DNA of 64,000 nt from CAVXFB01 sp963760935 (GTDB lineage: Bacteria > Planctomycetota > Planctomycetia > Pirellulales > Thermoguttaceae): NCBI GenBank assembly GCA_963760935.1, contig CAVXFB010000007.1:62001-126000 (forward strand). Direction: 5' to 3'. The stretch's first letter is position 1. The number at the start of each line of letters is the position of its first letter. A program made the translations under genes and the position numbers. The notes under the pieces are model-generated. The model saw only the letters and a list, made by a program, of their open reading frames with translations, had not been told where the DNA came from and did not search any database. This document shows positions 28,318 to 36,659 of this stretch, piece after piece.

Positions 28318-29727
28318 TTAGTACGCGCTGGTAGGAATTCTTGCTGGCGGAACGCGATCCTTGAATACTTCGCTAACACTGCCGATCGACTTCTTCTGCA
28401 CATCACCGTCGGGCTTCGCAGCAAAGTCGCGCGCCTTCGCGCCGGCGCCAAATTGGACAACGTTCATTTGGTTCTTCCAACCCATTCGCATAAGCAAGTC
28501 CTCTATCTGAACTTCCTGAACGCCATAGAACTTGGCCTCGGTCTGGATCTGAGTAAATGCGTCGCGCACGGAGCTTTGACCCTTTTCCGTTGGCTTTTCG
28601 CCGACAACCAAGTACCGAGTGTTGGCAGTTATGGCGCCGTGGAGCTTGCCACTGTTGTCGATATAGGCGTCGACCACACCTCCGTTCATGGCGATGATAT
28701 CCCGAACCGTTTGCACGTCGTTCTTACCATCGTGGTCAAGATCCATGACTCCGGCAAGCGCGAAGTGCCGCTTTTCGTTAGGCACCCAGACGGGCGTATA
28801 GATTTTGTCGCCCGGCACGATGGGGTCGGCGATCTTGTCGTCGAATACCCGCGCCTCGGCTAAATGGTCGCCAAGGATTTGTGTAACTTCGATGCTGGCC
28901 TTCTTGCTGCCACCGGCCATTTTGCTGGCGTCGGCCGGATAGACGCCAAAAGTGACTTGTCGCTGCAAGTTGTCGGCTCGACCAAGATTGATCCATACCG
29001 TTCCGGTCCGCTGGTTGACCCAACGAATGTCGCCCAAGGCGCCCTCGAAGCTCTCAGAAGTCAGCTTTTCGACGTCGCCCGACAACTTCGAATTGATATT
29101 CCTAAGACGCTCGATCTGTTTGCCAACGTCCTTGATCTTCTGCTCGCGAGTGGCCACGGAAGCCTCGGCCGCTTTGCGCGTAGATGCTAATTCGGCGTTT
29201 AGCTTGGCGGCGTCCTGGCTGATGCGATCGCGATCGCTCTTAAGCTTGTCTTGTTCGCTGGCCAGTTCCTGTTTCGCCTTGTCGCGCTCCTCCTCAAAGG
29301 TCTTCATCTGAGGTTCTTTGTTGGCTTCACGCACGCGAAAATCTTCTTCGAGCTTCGCGATCTTCGTCTTGGCGACCGCCAACGCGTCCTTCCCTTCGTC
29401 AATTGTCTTCTGCATCTTCTCCAACAGTGGGCGGTAGAAGTGGGAGACCTCGGGATATCCGTTGCCATACTTCTTCATGTCGTCGGCAAAGCTGGCGTCG
29501 GCCTTGTCCTGTTTGGCCAGCCCGACCATGTGCTTCAGTTCGTCGAGCTCCTTGGAAAAGTTGGCCGCCTCGCTGGCCGACTTTTGCTGGTTGGCAAGAT
29601 TTGTCTTCGCCCGGGTGTCGGCCTCGTCCCACTGGCGGAAGAATAGATACGTCGTGACACCAAGAATGATGGTGAGCATGACGAAAACGATTAGGGCGAT
29701 CTGAAGACCTTGGTTTTCGCGCGCCAT
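28318..29727 (-). CDS. Membrane-anchored coiled-coil protein with possible BRCT-like domain
   Basis: A 469-residue protein. Residues 8-30 form one transmembrane helix, followed by about 180 residues of coiled coil (KELDELKHMV through EERDKAKQELASEQDKLKSD). A beta-rich segment (GDIRWVNQRTGTVWINLGRA) precedes FALAGVMDLDHDGKNDVQTV, DIIAMNGGVVDAYID and TRYLVVGE. The GxxD, NGG and final LVVG resemble a BRCT fold, which is inference. The C-terminal tail is basic. It probably faces the periplasm or cytoplasm as an elongated rod. No characterised homologue is known to me. Confidence 0.75.
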   Translation of the reverse strand: MARENQGLQIALIVFVMLTIILGVTTYLFFRQWDEADTRAKTNLANQQKSASEAANFSKELDELKHMVGLAKQDKADASFADDMKKYGNGYPEVSHFYRPLLEKMQKTIDEGKDALAVAKTKIAKLEEDFRVREANKEPQMKTFEEERDKAKQELASEQDKLKSDRDRISQDAAKLNAELASTRKAAEASVATREQKIKDVGKQIERLRNINSKLSGDVEKLTSESFEGALGDIRWVNQRTGTVWINLGRADNLQRQVTFGVYPADASKMAGGSKKASIEVTQILGDHLAEARVFDDKIADPIVPGDKIYTPVWVPNEKRHFALAGVMDLDHDGKNDVQTVRDIIAMNGGVVDAYIDNSGKLHGAITANTRYLVVGEKPTEKGQSSVRDAFTQIQTEAKFYGVQEVQIEDLLMRMGWKNQMNVVQFGAGAKARDFAAKPDGDVQKKSIGSVSEVFKDRVPPARIPTSAY

Positions 29728-30018
29728 GAAATCACGTGCTCCTTAACACTGCCGCGTCTGGCAATATGCGTCCAGACCGAGAAGAGAGCCTTTTGATATG
29801 TTGTGCGGCTGCCTGTTCCGAACAGCCCGCCGTAGACACAAAGACCTTGTGACCAATCAACTACCGTCGATTTTACCCAGGCTATCACCAAGTGTCAACG
29901 AAACGCCATCGCCGGCTCCCTCGCAGGCGGCCACCGGGGTTGCAGTAGCCTATCCGATGGCACAGAATGCAGTGTTCCGTGGCCCGATTCTGTGGATTTT
30001 AACGGGCGATACTCTCGC

Positions 30019-33000
30019 ATGAACGCCAAGTCTAGCCGCCAAGCCTCGCTGCCCGGTTTCGACGATTGCGAAGGCGCGCCGAGCGAGCAGCGGCCGACTA
30101 TGCAGGCGGAGCCCGGGCAAACACTGGGCGCGCCCGATGGCATCGAAAACCGCGATTGCCATCCGGGGGGTGTCGAAGACGCTGCGGGCGTGCAAATAGA
30201 TCGTTGCCCACCATCAATTGCAGCCGAAGCGGCGGCTCCGCCGGCAGGCAGCCTCGCCGGCCAAACCGTGTGGGTTGTGGATTCGCATTCGCTGATCCAT
30301 CAGGTCTTCCATGCCTTGCCCGAGATGACCAGTCCAAAAGGCGAGCCGGTGGGCGCTGTGTTTGGCTTCACGCGCGACGTGCTCTACCTGTTGGAGGAAA
30401 AGCGGCCGGACTACCTGTTCTGTGCCTTCGACTTGCCCGGAAAGACGTTTCGTCACACGATGTACGAACCGTATAAAGCGCAGCGTGTCGAGATGCACGA
30501 GGATTTGGCGCCGCAGATTCCGGCAATCCGACGCGTCATTGCGGCCTTGGGCATCCCGGCGCTCGAGTTTGAAGCGTGCGAGGCCGACGACATTCTGGCT
30601 ACGCTGGCGCGGATCACCGATGAGGCCGGCGGCCAGTGTTTCCTGGTAACCGGCGACAAGGACTGCCGCCAGTTGATCACCGACCGGGTTAAGGTGTTCA
30701 ACATCCGCAAGGACGAAGTCTTCGATCGCAAACAGCTCGAGGCCGAATGGGGCGTAACGCCTGAACAGGTCGTCGATTTCCAGGCGCTGGTGGGCGATTC
30801 GGTCGACAACGTGCCGGGAGTGCCGCTGATTGGTCCAAAGCTTGCCCGGCAGCTATTGCAGCAGTACGGCACGTTGGAGGCAGTGCTCGAGCACGCGAAC
30901 GAGGTGCCGGGGGCAAAGCGGAAGGAGAATCTGCTGAAGTTTCGCGACCAAGCGCTGTTGAGCCGTGAATTGGTCCGTCTCAAAGCCAACGTTCCCGTCG
31001 CGGTCGATTGGGCTGCCGGTCGTGCGGGCCAGATCGACCTGGAAGCGGCGCTGTCGCTCTTCCACGGCTTCGGCTTTCGCAGCATCGGACAGAAGCTCAC
31101 GGCATTGGTGAAGGGGGCGGGTGGCGGGGGACGGGGGGCGGGGGACGAGATAGGCGACGGCAACTGCACATTGCCGGTTTCAATGGGCACTGAAGGGCCC
31201 AACCCTCTTTCCCCGCCTCCCGTCCCCCGTCCCCTGCTCCCGTTCACCTCACACCTCGTCGACACACCCGAAGCGTTCGACCATTTCCTGGCACAACTGC
31301 GGCAGCAGAAGTCATTCTCGATCGACACCGAGACAACAAGCGTCCGGCCCTGTTGGGCCATACCGGTGGGCATCTCCTTCGCCTGGAACGAACAAGAGGC
31401 CTGGTACCTGCCGTTGCGTGCGCCGCAGGGTGAGCGCCACCTTGATCCGGCAGCAACGCTGGCCGCACTCCGGCCGATCATCGAAGACCCGGCCATCGAA
31501 AAGATCGGTCAGAATCTAAAGTACGATATGATCGTCTTGCGCTGCGCAGGCGTTGAACTGCGTGGCGTCGGCTTCGATTCGATGGTCGCCAGCTATCTGC
31601 TCGAAGCGGGACGCCGCAATCACAACCTCGACGAACTTGCTCAAACATATCTTGGCCACGAGACGATCAAGATTTCGGAATTGATCGGCACAGGCAAGAA
31701 CCAGCGTTGCATGGACGAGGTGCCCGTCGGCCAAGTGGCCGACTACGCCGCCGAAGACGCTTGGGTGCCGCTTCGCCTGCGGCCCATCTTGAACAAGAAG
31801 CTTGAGGAAGCAGGGCTCGCCGATTTGTTGAGCCGGCTTGAGTTGCCGCTGATCGATGTGTTGGTGGAGCTCGAGTGCAACGGCATCAAGGTCGACGTCG
31901 GCCGTCTCGCCGAGCTTAGCGGACGTTACGGCCAGCGAATGGAGTCCATCGAGCAAGAAATTTATCAGTTGGCAGGCCGTCGGTTGAACATTGCCTCGCC
32001 TCGGCAACTTCAAGAACTGCTCTTCACGGAGCTTAAGCTGCCGGTGCTAAAGCGAACGGCCAAGACGGGGCCAAGCACCGATGCCGACGTGTTGGAAGAG
32101 CTGGCGCCGCTGCACCCGCTGCCGCGCAAGATCGTCGAATATCGCCAGTATGCCAAGCTGAAGAGCACCTACGTTGACGCCCTGCCGAAGATGATCTGCC
32201 CCGACACGGGGCGTGTGCATGCCTCGTTTCATCAGGCCGTCGCAGCCACTGGCCGATTGAGTTCGAGCGACCCCAACCTGCAAAACATCCCCGTGCGCAC
32301 CGAGGAAGGCCGCGAAATTCGCTCGGCGTTTGTGCCGGGTGAAGAGGGCTGGCTGCTACTGGCGGCCGACTATTCGCAGATCGAACTTCGGGTGCTAGCA
32401 CATTACTCGGGCGACGAAAATTTGCGTGCGGCCTTTGCGCGGGACGAAGACATCCACGCCCGGGTGGCCAGCGAAGTAAACGGTATCCCCCTCGACAAGG
32501 TGACGCCGGAAATGCGCCGAGCGGCCAAAGCGGTGAACTTCGGCGTTGTTTACGGACAGAGCCCGTACGGACTTGCGCGAAGCCTGGGGATCGACCAGGA
32601 CGTGGCTGCGAAGTTCATCGACGGCTATTTTCGCGGCTACCCGGGCATTGAAGAATTCCTCGCTCGGGTACTGGCGGAATGTCGCGAAAACGGGTATATT
32701 AGCACTATCCTGGGTCGCCGACGAGCGATTAGCGGCGTGCGCGCCGGAGCCGGTCGGCAGCGAAATCTTGCGGAGCGCACCGCGGTCAATTCGGTAATCC
32801 AGGGTTCGGCAGCGGACCTGATCAAGTTGGCAATGATCGCAATCCACCGCCGATTGCAAACGGAGCACCTCCCGGCACGAATGTTGCTCCAGATCCACGA
32901 TGAGTTGATCTTCGAGGTCCGCGCGGACCATCTGCACCAACTGGCGGAAATGGTTAAGGCGGAGATGGTCGGCGTTTACAGACTCTCGGTCCCTCTGAAG

Positions 33001-33048
33001 GTCGACGTGAAGGCTGGACGCAATTGGGCCGCGGCAGAGGAATTTTGA
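30019..33048 (+). CDS. polA: DNA polymerase I
   Basis: A 1009-residue three-domain polymerase. A ~75-residue divergent N-tail (MNAKSSRQASLPGFDD) precedes the 5' nuclease domain (VVDSHSLIHQVFHAL, then GDSVDNVPGVPLIGPK). A repeat-encoded Gly/Pro linker occupies residues 365-409. The 3'-5' exonuclease keeps its acidic motif (FSIDTETTS near 434). The polymerase domain has motif A DYSQIELRVLAH near 784 and motif C QIHDELIFEV near 958. ATG at 30019 is chosen over GTG at 29992. coaE and rho follow. Confidence 0.96.
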   Translation: MNAKSSRQASLPGFDDCEGAPSEQRPTMQAEPGQTLGAPDGIENRDCHPGGVEDAAGVQIDRCPPSIAAEAAAPPAGSLAGQTVWVVDSHSLIHQVFHALPEMTSPKGEPVGAVFGFTRDVLYLLEEKRPDYLFCAFDLPGKTFRHTMYEPYKAQRVEMHEDLAPQIPAIRRVIAALGIPALEFEACEADDILATLARITDEAGGQCFLVTGDKDCRQLITDRVKVFNIRKDEVFDRKQLEAEWGVTPEQVVDFQALVGDSVDNVPGVPLIGPKLARQLLQQYGTLEAVLEHANEVPGAKRKENLLKFRDQALLSRELVRLKANVPVAVDWAAGRAGQIDLEAALSLFHGFGFRSIGQKLTALVKGAGGGGRGAGDEIGDGNCTLPVSMGTEGPNPLSPPPVPRPLLPFTSHLVDTPEAFDHFLAQLRQQKSFSIDTETTSVRPCWAIPVGISFAWNEQEAWYLPLRAPQGERHLDPAATLAALRPIIEDPAIEKIGQNLKYDMIVLRCAGVELRGVGFDSMVASYLLEAGRRNHNLDELAQTYLGHETIKISELIGTGKNQRCMDEVPVGQVADYAAEDAWVPLRLRPILNKKLEEAGLADLLSRLELPLIDVLVELECNGIKVDVGRLAELSGRYGQRMESIEQEIYQLAGRRLNIASPRQLQELLFTELKLPVLKRTAKTGPSTDADVLEELAPLHPLPRKIVEYRQYAKLKSTYVDALPKMICPDTGRVHASFHQAVAATGRLSSSDPNLQNIPVRTEEGREIRSAFVPGEEGWLLLAADYSQIELRVLAHYSGDENLRAAFARDEDIHARVASEVNGIPLDKVTPEMRRAAKAVNFGVVYGQSPYGLARSLGIDQDVAAKFIDGYFRGYPGIEEFLARVLAECRENGYISTILGRRRAISGVRAGAGRQRNLAERTAVNSVIQGSAADLIKLAMIAIHRRLQTEHLPARMLLQIHDELIFEVRADHLHQLAEMVKAEMVGVYRLSVPLKVDVKAGRNWAAAEEF
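31112..31243. repeat. Heptad-periodic inverted repeat inside polA
   Basis: Left arm 7-mers GGGGGCG GGTGGCG then GGGGACG GGGGGCG GGGGACG (from about 31113) and right arm CCGCCTCCCGTCCCCCGTCC and onwards (31213-31243) are near-complementary. The element stays in frame and encodes a Gly/Arg-rich then Pro-rich linker between the 5' nuclease and exonuclease domains. Confidence 0.75.
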
Positions 33049-33054
33049 AGGAAT

Positions 33055-33135
33055 GGCTAGTGGCGAGTGGTCAGTGGCCAGTGGTTAGATGTGCCCTTCG
33101 ACCCACTAACCACTGGCCACTAACCACTAGCCACT
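33055..33135. repeat. Heptad-periodic inverted repeat between polA and coaE
   Basis: Left arm GGCTAGT GGCGAGT then GGTCAGT GGCCAGT GGTTAG (33055-33088) and right arm CACTAAC CACTGGC then CACTAAC CACTAGC CACT (33104-33135) form a long hairpin with a ~15-base loop. It ends four bases before the coaE start codon and could act as a terminator or sequester its translation start. Confidence 0.8.
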
Positions 33136-33138
33136 GAA

Positions 33139-33739
33139 ATGCGAATCATCGGCCTGACGGGTGGGGTGGCGAGTGGGAAAAGCCGCCGTAGCTCGGCAGT
33201 TTGCCGACCTAGGGGCGGCCATACTCGACGCTGACCAGGCAGGACATGAGGCACTGCGGCTGCCGCAAGTTGAAGCCGCAGCTAAACGTCGCTGGGGAAA
33301 TGTGGTATTCGGGCTAGACGGACGAATTGACCGGGCGCGGTTGGCCCGCACAGTTTTCGCCCCCGGACCCGAGGGCAGACAAGAGCGTTCGTTCCTGGAA
33401 CAGTTGACTCATCCGGAAATTGCTCGTCGGTTGAAGCATCAGGCAGAGGAGTTGGCCGTACGGGGAACGGCGTTCGCCGTTCTAGACGCTGCGTTGCTGC
33501 TGGAAGCGGGCTGGGATCAAATGTGCGAGAGGGTGGTATTTGTCGAGGCACCGCGGGCGATTCGGTTGGCCCGAGCGATGAAACGAGGTTGGAGCGAGGA
33601 GGATTTTACCGCGCGTGAGGGTGCGCAGGATTCGTTGGACCATAAGCGATCGCGAGCCGATGTGATAATTGACAACTCCGATTCCCACCAGCGGACGCAA
33701 GCTCAGGTCGAGCAGGTTTGGGCGTCCCTCCTCTCCTAA
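33139..33739 (+). CDS. coaE: Dephospho-CoA kinase (frameshifted near the P-loop)
   Basis: CoaE catalyses the last step of CoA synthesis. ATG at 33139 gives MRIIGLTGGVASGKS, the canonical N-terminus with Walker A, and then the frame breaks at about 33183. The rest, AVARQFADLGAAILDADQAG, continues in the frame ending at 33739 and includes LDAALLLEAGW and the lid region RAMKRGWSEEDFTARE. Deleting one C in the GCCGCC stretch restores about 199 residues. Because coaE is essential in nearly all bacteria, an assembly error is the more likely explanation. Confidence 0.92.
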
Positions 33740-33997
33740 TCCTACAATGTTTGCCCTAGTCGGCCATTTACTCCATTTGCTACGAAGTAACGAGCGAGAC
33801 TGACTCGTCAGACTAGCTAGTAGTAAACCACGTACGGAAACAGCCGAACCCCGGCCAGCGAGACATTGACAGATATTTTTTTCCGACACATCAAGGACTT
33901 CCTAACATAATCCATCACTCATCGCTCGAAACGAGTGTACCCGCCGTCGGCGCCTTCAGCGTGCCGGCACTTTGACCTTTCAGGAGCAGCGTGATTT

Positions 33998-35542
33998 ATG
34001 AACGGTGACAGCGAGACGTGGCCTACCCGTGATAGCAACCAAGAGCACGAGGCAGACAGGAATGATTGCCCCGCCGCTGGCAGCGATGTATTCCCCGCCG
34101 CCGACAGCGCTGCTTGTCCCACGGGTGCCGAACCGGCGATTGCACCCGATCTTAGCGAGGCATTGCGCCGATTGGACAAAGAAGAGCCGATTTCTGTGGC
34201 CGAGGAGATCGCCGCTGAAGGCAAGGCAGGACGGCAAGCCGCACAGGATCGCTACGAGCAGATCAAGCAGTCGGGCGATACCCACATCGCCGAGTTGCAG
34301 CGGATGTCGATGGCCGAACTGATTGAAGAGGCCCGCAAAGAGAACCTTAGTGATTACGCCGGCGTGAAGAAGCAGGACCTGATCTTTCGAATTCTCAAAG
34401 AACGGGTGAAGCTCAATGGGTTGATGTATGGCGAAGGAACGTTGGAGGTTCTGCCGGATGGGTTTGGCTTCCTCCGCAGCCCCGACTATCACTACCTCTC
34501 CTGTCCCGACGACATCTACGTCTCGCCCAGCCAGATTCGCCGTTTCGGTTTGAAGACGGGCGCCACGGTATCCGGGCAGATTCGGCCACCCAAGGAGAAC
34601 GAGCGCTATTTTGCCCTCTTGCGCGTCGAAGCAATCAACTACCAGGACCCCAACCTGTTGTCGAGCAAGGTGCCCTTTGAGGAATTGACGCCCTTGCATC
34701 CCGAGACGCGAATACGCATGGAGACGACGGCCAACGAAGTCGAGATGCGCGTGGTCGACCTGATCGTGCCTATCGGCTTCGGCCAGCGGGGGCTGATTGT
34801 CAGCCCGCCGCGTGCCGGCAAGACGATTCTCATGCAGAAGATGGCGAAGGCCGCGCTGACGAACTATCCCGACCTGTATGTCTTCATGCTCCTGATCGAC
34901 GAGCGACCGGAAGAAGTCACCGACATGGAACGGGAGGTCAAGGGACCGAACTGCGAGGTAATCAGTTCGACGTTCGACGAGCCGGCCACGCGGCACATCC
35001 AGGTATCCGAAATGGTCCTGGAAAAGGCCAAACGAATGGTCGAGTACGGCCACGACGTGCTGATCTTCCTGGATTCGATCACCCGACTGGCCAGGGCGTG
35101 GAACTCCGAGTGTCCCTCATCGGGCAAGCTGCTTTCCGGCGGTGTTGATGCCAACGCACTCACGCGGCCGAAGCGATTTTTCGGCTCGGCACGTAAGGTG
35201 GAGGAAGGCGGCTCGCTGACCGTCATCGGCACGGCACTGATCGACACCGGCAGCCGCATGGACGAAGTCATCTTCGAGGAATTCAAAGGCACTGGCAACC
35301 AGGAGATTGTGCTCGACCACAAGCTCGTCGATCGACGCATCTGGCCGGCCATCGACATCAACCGCAGCGGCACGCGCAAGGAAGAGATGCTTTTGGATCC
35401 TGAAGAGCACCGGCGGATATGCATCCTCCGCCGCGTCATCAACGACATGAATCCGCCTGACGCCATGGAGTTATTGGTGGGCCGGCTGCAAAAGACGAAG
35501 AGTAATGCAGAGTTTCTCATGAGCATGAACGCGAAAATGTGA
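33998..35542 (+). CDS. rho: Transcription termination factor Rho
   Basis: A hexameric RNA helicase of 514 residues. An N-terminal extension of about 100 residues (acidic/alanine-rich, low conservation) precedes the Rho N-domain (LQRMSMAELIEEARKENL) and the cold-shock RNA-binding fold (YGEGTLEVLPDGFGFLRSPD). The ATPase core has GQRGLIVSPPRAGKT near residue 270, DVLIFLDSITRLARA and the R-loop region. No intein or large internal insertion is visible. The 258-bp leader before it has no gene. It overlaps the possible GTG of ribH. Confidence 0.96.
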   Translation: MNGDSETWPTRDSNQEHEADRNDCPAAGSDVFPAADSAACPTGAEPAIAPDLSEALRRLDKEEPISVAEEIAAEGKAGRQAAQDRYEQIKQSGDTHIAELQRMSMAELIEEARKENLSDYAGVKKQDLIFRILKERVKLNGLMYGEGTLEVLPDGFGFLRSPDYHYLSCPDDIYVSPSQIRRFGLKTGATVSGQIRPPKENERYFALLRVEAINYQDPNLLSSKVPFEELTPLHPETRIRMETTANEVEMRVVDLIVPIGFGQRGLIVSPPRAGKTILMQKMAKAALTNYPDLYVFMLLIDERPEEVTDMEREVKGPNCEVISSTFDEPATRHIQVSEMVLEKAKRMVEYGHDVLIFLDSITRLARAWNSECPSSGKLLSGGVDANALTRPKRFFGSARKVEEGGSLTVIGTALIDTGSRMDEVIFEEFKGTGNQEIVLDHKLVDRRIWPAIDINRSGTRKEEMLLDPEEHRRICILRRVINDMNPPDAMELLVGRLQKTKSNAEFLMSMNAKM

Positions 35543-35550
35543 GGAAATGC

Positions 35551-36081
35551 ATGCCCAACATATATCAAGGAGACGGTGTGGCTGCCGAGGGCCGCTTCGC
35601 TATCGTCGTCTCGCGGTTCAATGAGTCGATTACGTCCCGACTGCGGGACGGGGCGGTCCAGACGCTCGTCGCGCATGGCGTTGCCGACGAGCAAATCGAT
35701 GTGGCCTGGACGCCCGGAGCATTTGAAATTCCCATCGTCGCCGACCGACTGGCCGTAAGCGGCCGATACGTTGCGGTGATCTGCCTCGGCGCGGTGATTC
35801 GCGGCGAAACGACGCACGACCAGCATATCAATCGTGCGGTGAGCACGTCGCTCTGCGAAATTGGCGTCCATTATGGACTGCCGGTGCTGTTTGGCATCCT
35901 TACCTGCAATACGTTGGAGCAAGCAATTGCCCGGTCGGGCGGACAAACGGCCACTACGGGCAAGGACGAAGCCGGCGCTCGACTTGGCAACAAGGGGGTC
36001 GATTGTGCCGAAGCCGCCCTGGAAATGGTACGCCTGATGCGGAAGCTGCCCAGACGCCAATCCCCAATCTCTAATCCCTAA
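35551..36081 (+). CDS. ribH: 6,7-dimethyl-8-ribityllumazine synthase
   Basis: The penultimate riboflavin enzyme, 176 residues from the ATG at 35551 (GAGGAAA upstream). Typical motifs are IVVSRFNESITSRL, WTPGAFEIPIVADRL, VICLGAVIRGETTHD with the catalytic His region, and FGILTCNTLEQAIARSG. The last residues (RRQSPISNP) are encoded by a heptad repeat array and are not part of the family. It lies between rho and nusB; the ribH-nusB pairing is common in bacteria. Confidence 0.94.
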   Translation: MPNIYQGDGVAAEGRFAIVVSRFNESITSRLRDGAVQTLVAHGVADEQIDVAWTPGAFEIPIVADRLAVSGRYVAVICLGAVIRGETTHDQHINRAVSTSLCEIGVHYGLPVLFGILTCNTLEQAIARSGGQTATTGKDEAGARLGNKGVDCAEAALEMVRLMRKLPRRQSPISNP

Positions 36082-36089
36082 TCCCTACG
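36056..36089. repeat. Heptad tandem array at the ribH 3' end
   Basis: Exact consecutive 7-mers GCCAATC CCCAATC then TCTAATC CCTAATC CCTACG cover the last codons and stop of ribH and end just before the nusB start. Only one orientation is visible. Confidence 0.75.
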
Positions 36090-36093
36090 TTCC

Positions 36094-36540
36094 ATGTTGC
36101 GTCGCAGCCGAGCTAGGGAAGTGGCCTTTCAAGTCCTGTATCAGGAGGATCTCAACCCGCGCCACAATCCGGCGTTGGGCGATCAACTGATCGAGCGCCG
36201 CTTAAGGGCCGATGACATGCGGACTTTTGCCCGCGACTTGGTCGCCGGCGTGCATCGGCATCGTGAAGAGGTCGATACGGCCCTGGAGCGAATCGCCGCC
36301 AATTGGAGCCTGAAGCGGATGGCAGCCACAGATCGCAACGTCCTGCGGCTGGGCGTCTACGAATTGATTCACGGCGACGTCCCCGGAAAAGTGGCCATTG
36401 ACGAAGCGGTTGAATTGGCCAAGCGTTTCGGCTCGGCCCAATCAGCCGCATTTGTAAACGGAATCTTGGACAAGGTAATGCACCACAAGGAAGGGATGGA
36501 AGAGGAGAGTGGAGAGAGAAGAGGGCAGAGGGATCCGTGA
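36094..36540 (+). CDS. nusB: Transcription antitermination factor NusB
   Basis: A 148-residue all-helical NusB. It begins MLRRSRAREVAFQVLYQED and has FARDLVAGVHRHREEVD, NWSLKRMAATDRNVLRLGVY and the final VAIDEAVELAKRFGSAQSAA followed by FVNGILDKV. It binds boxA RNA with NusE in ribosomal RNA antitermination. The last ~17 residues (MEEESGERRGQRDP) are encoded by a heptad repeat arm and appear to be an added tail. Adjacent ribH and ftsY run the same way. Confidence 0.94.
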   Translation: MLRRSRAREVAFQVLYQEDLNPRHNPALGDQLIERRLRADDMRTFARDLVAGVHRHREEVDTALERIAANWSLKRMAATDRNVLRLGVYELIHGDVPGKVAIDEAVELAKRFGSAQSAAFVNGILDKVMHHKEGMEEESGERRGQRDP

Positions 36541-36652
36541 AACGGTGCGACGCATGCGCTTGGCGCACGTCCTATCGCGGCCTGACAGATCGCGCCTCGC
36601 TACGTTCACCTGATTCCTCCCCGTCCTCTCACCTCTATCCCATCTCCTCTCA
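36494..36652. repeat. Heptad-periodic inverted repeat spanning the nusB 3' end to ftsY
   Basis: The left arm (about 36494-36532) is purine-only with GGAAGAG GAGAGTG GAGAGAG-type 7-mers. The right arm (about 36613-36652), TCCTCTC ACCTCTA TCCCATC TCCTCTC, is its pyrimidine counterpart. Roughly 80 bp of ordinary sequence lies between the arms. The right arm ends eight bases before the ftsY start. Confidence 0.7.
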
Positions 36653-36659
36653 ATAAACC

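Noticed and set aside
30453..31496. 347-codon minus-strand open frame
   Set aside because: Shadow of polA with Ser/Arg-rich noise.
33980..36060. Long minus-strand open frames (357 and 398 codons)
   Set aside because: Shadows of rho and ribH; no conserved motifs.
33055..36652. CRISPR array from the tandem repeats
   Set aside because: Units are 7 bp with no spacers of constant length and no cas genes; they are heptad repeat arrays.
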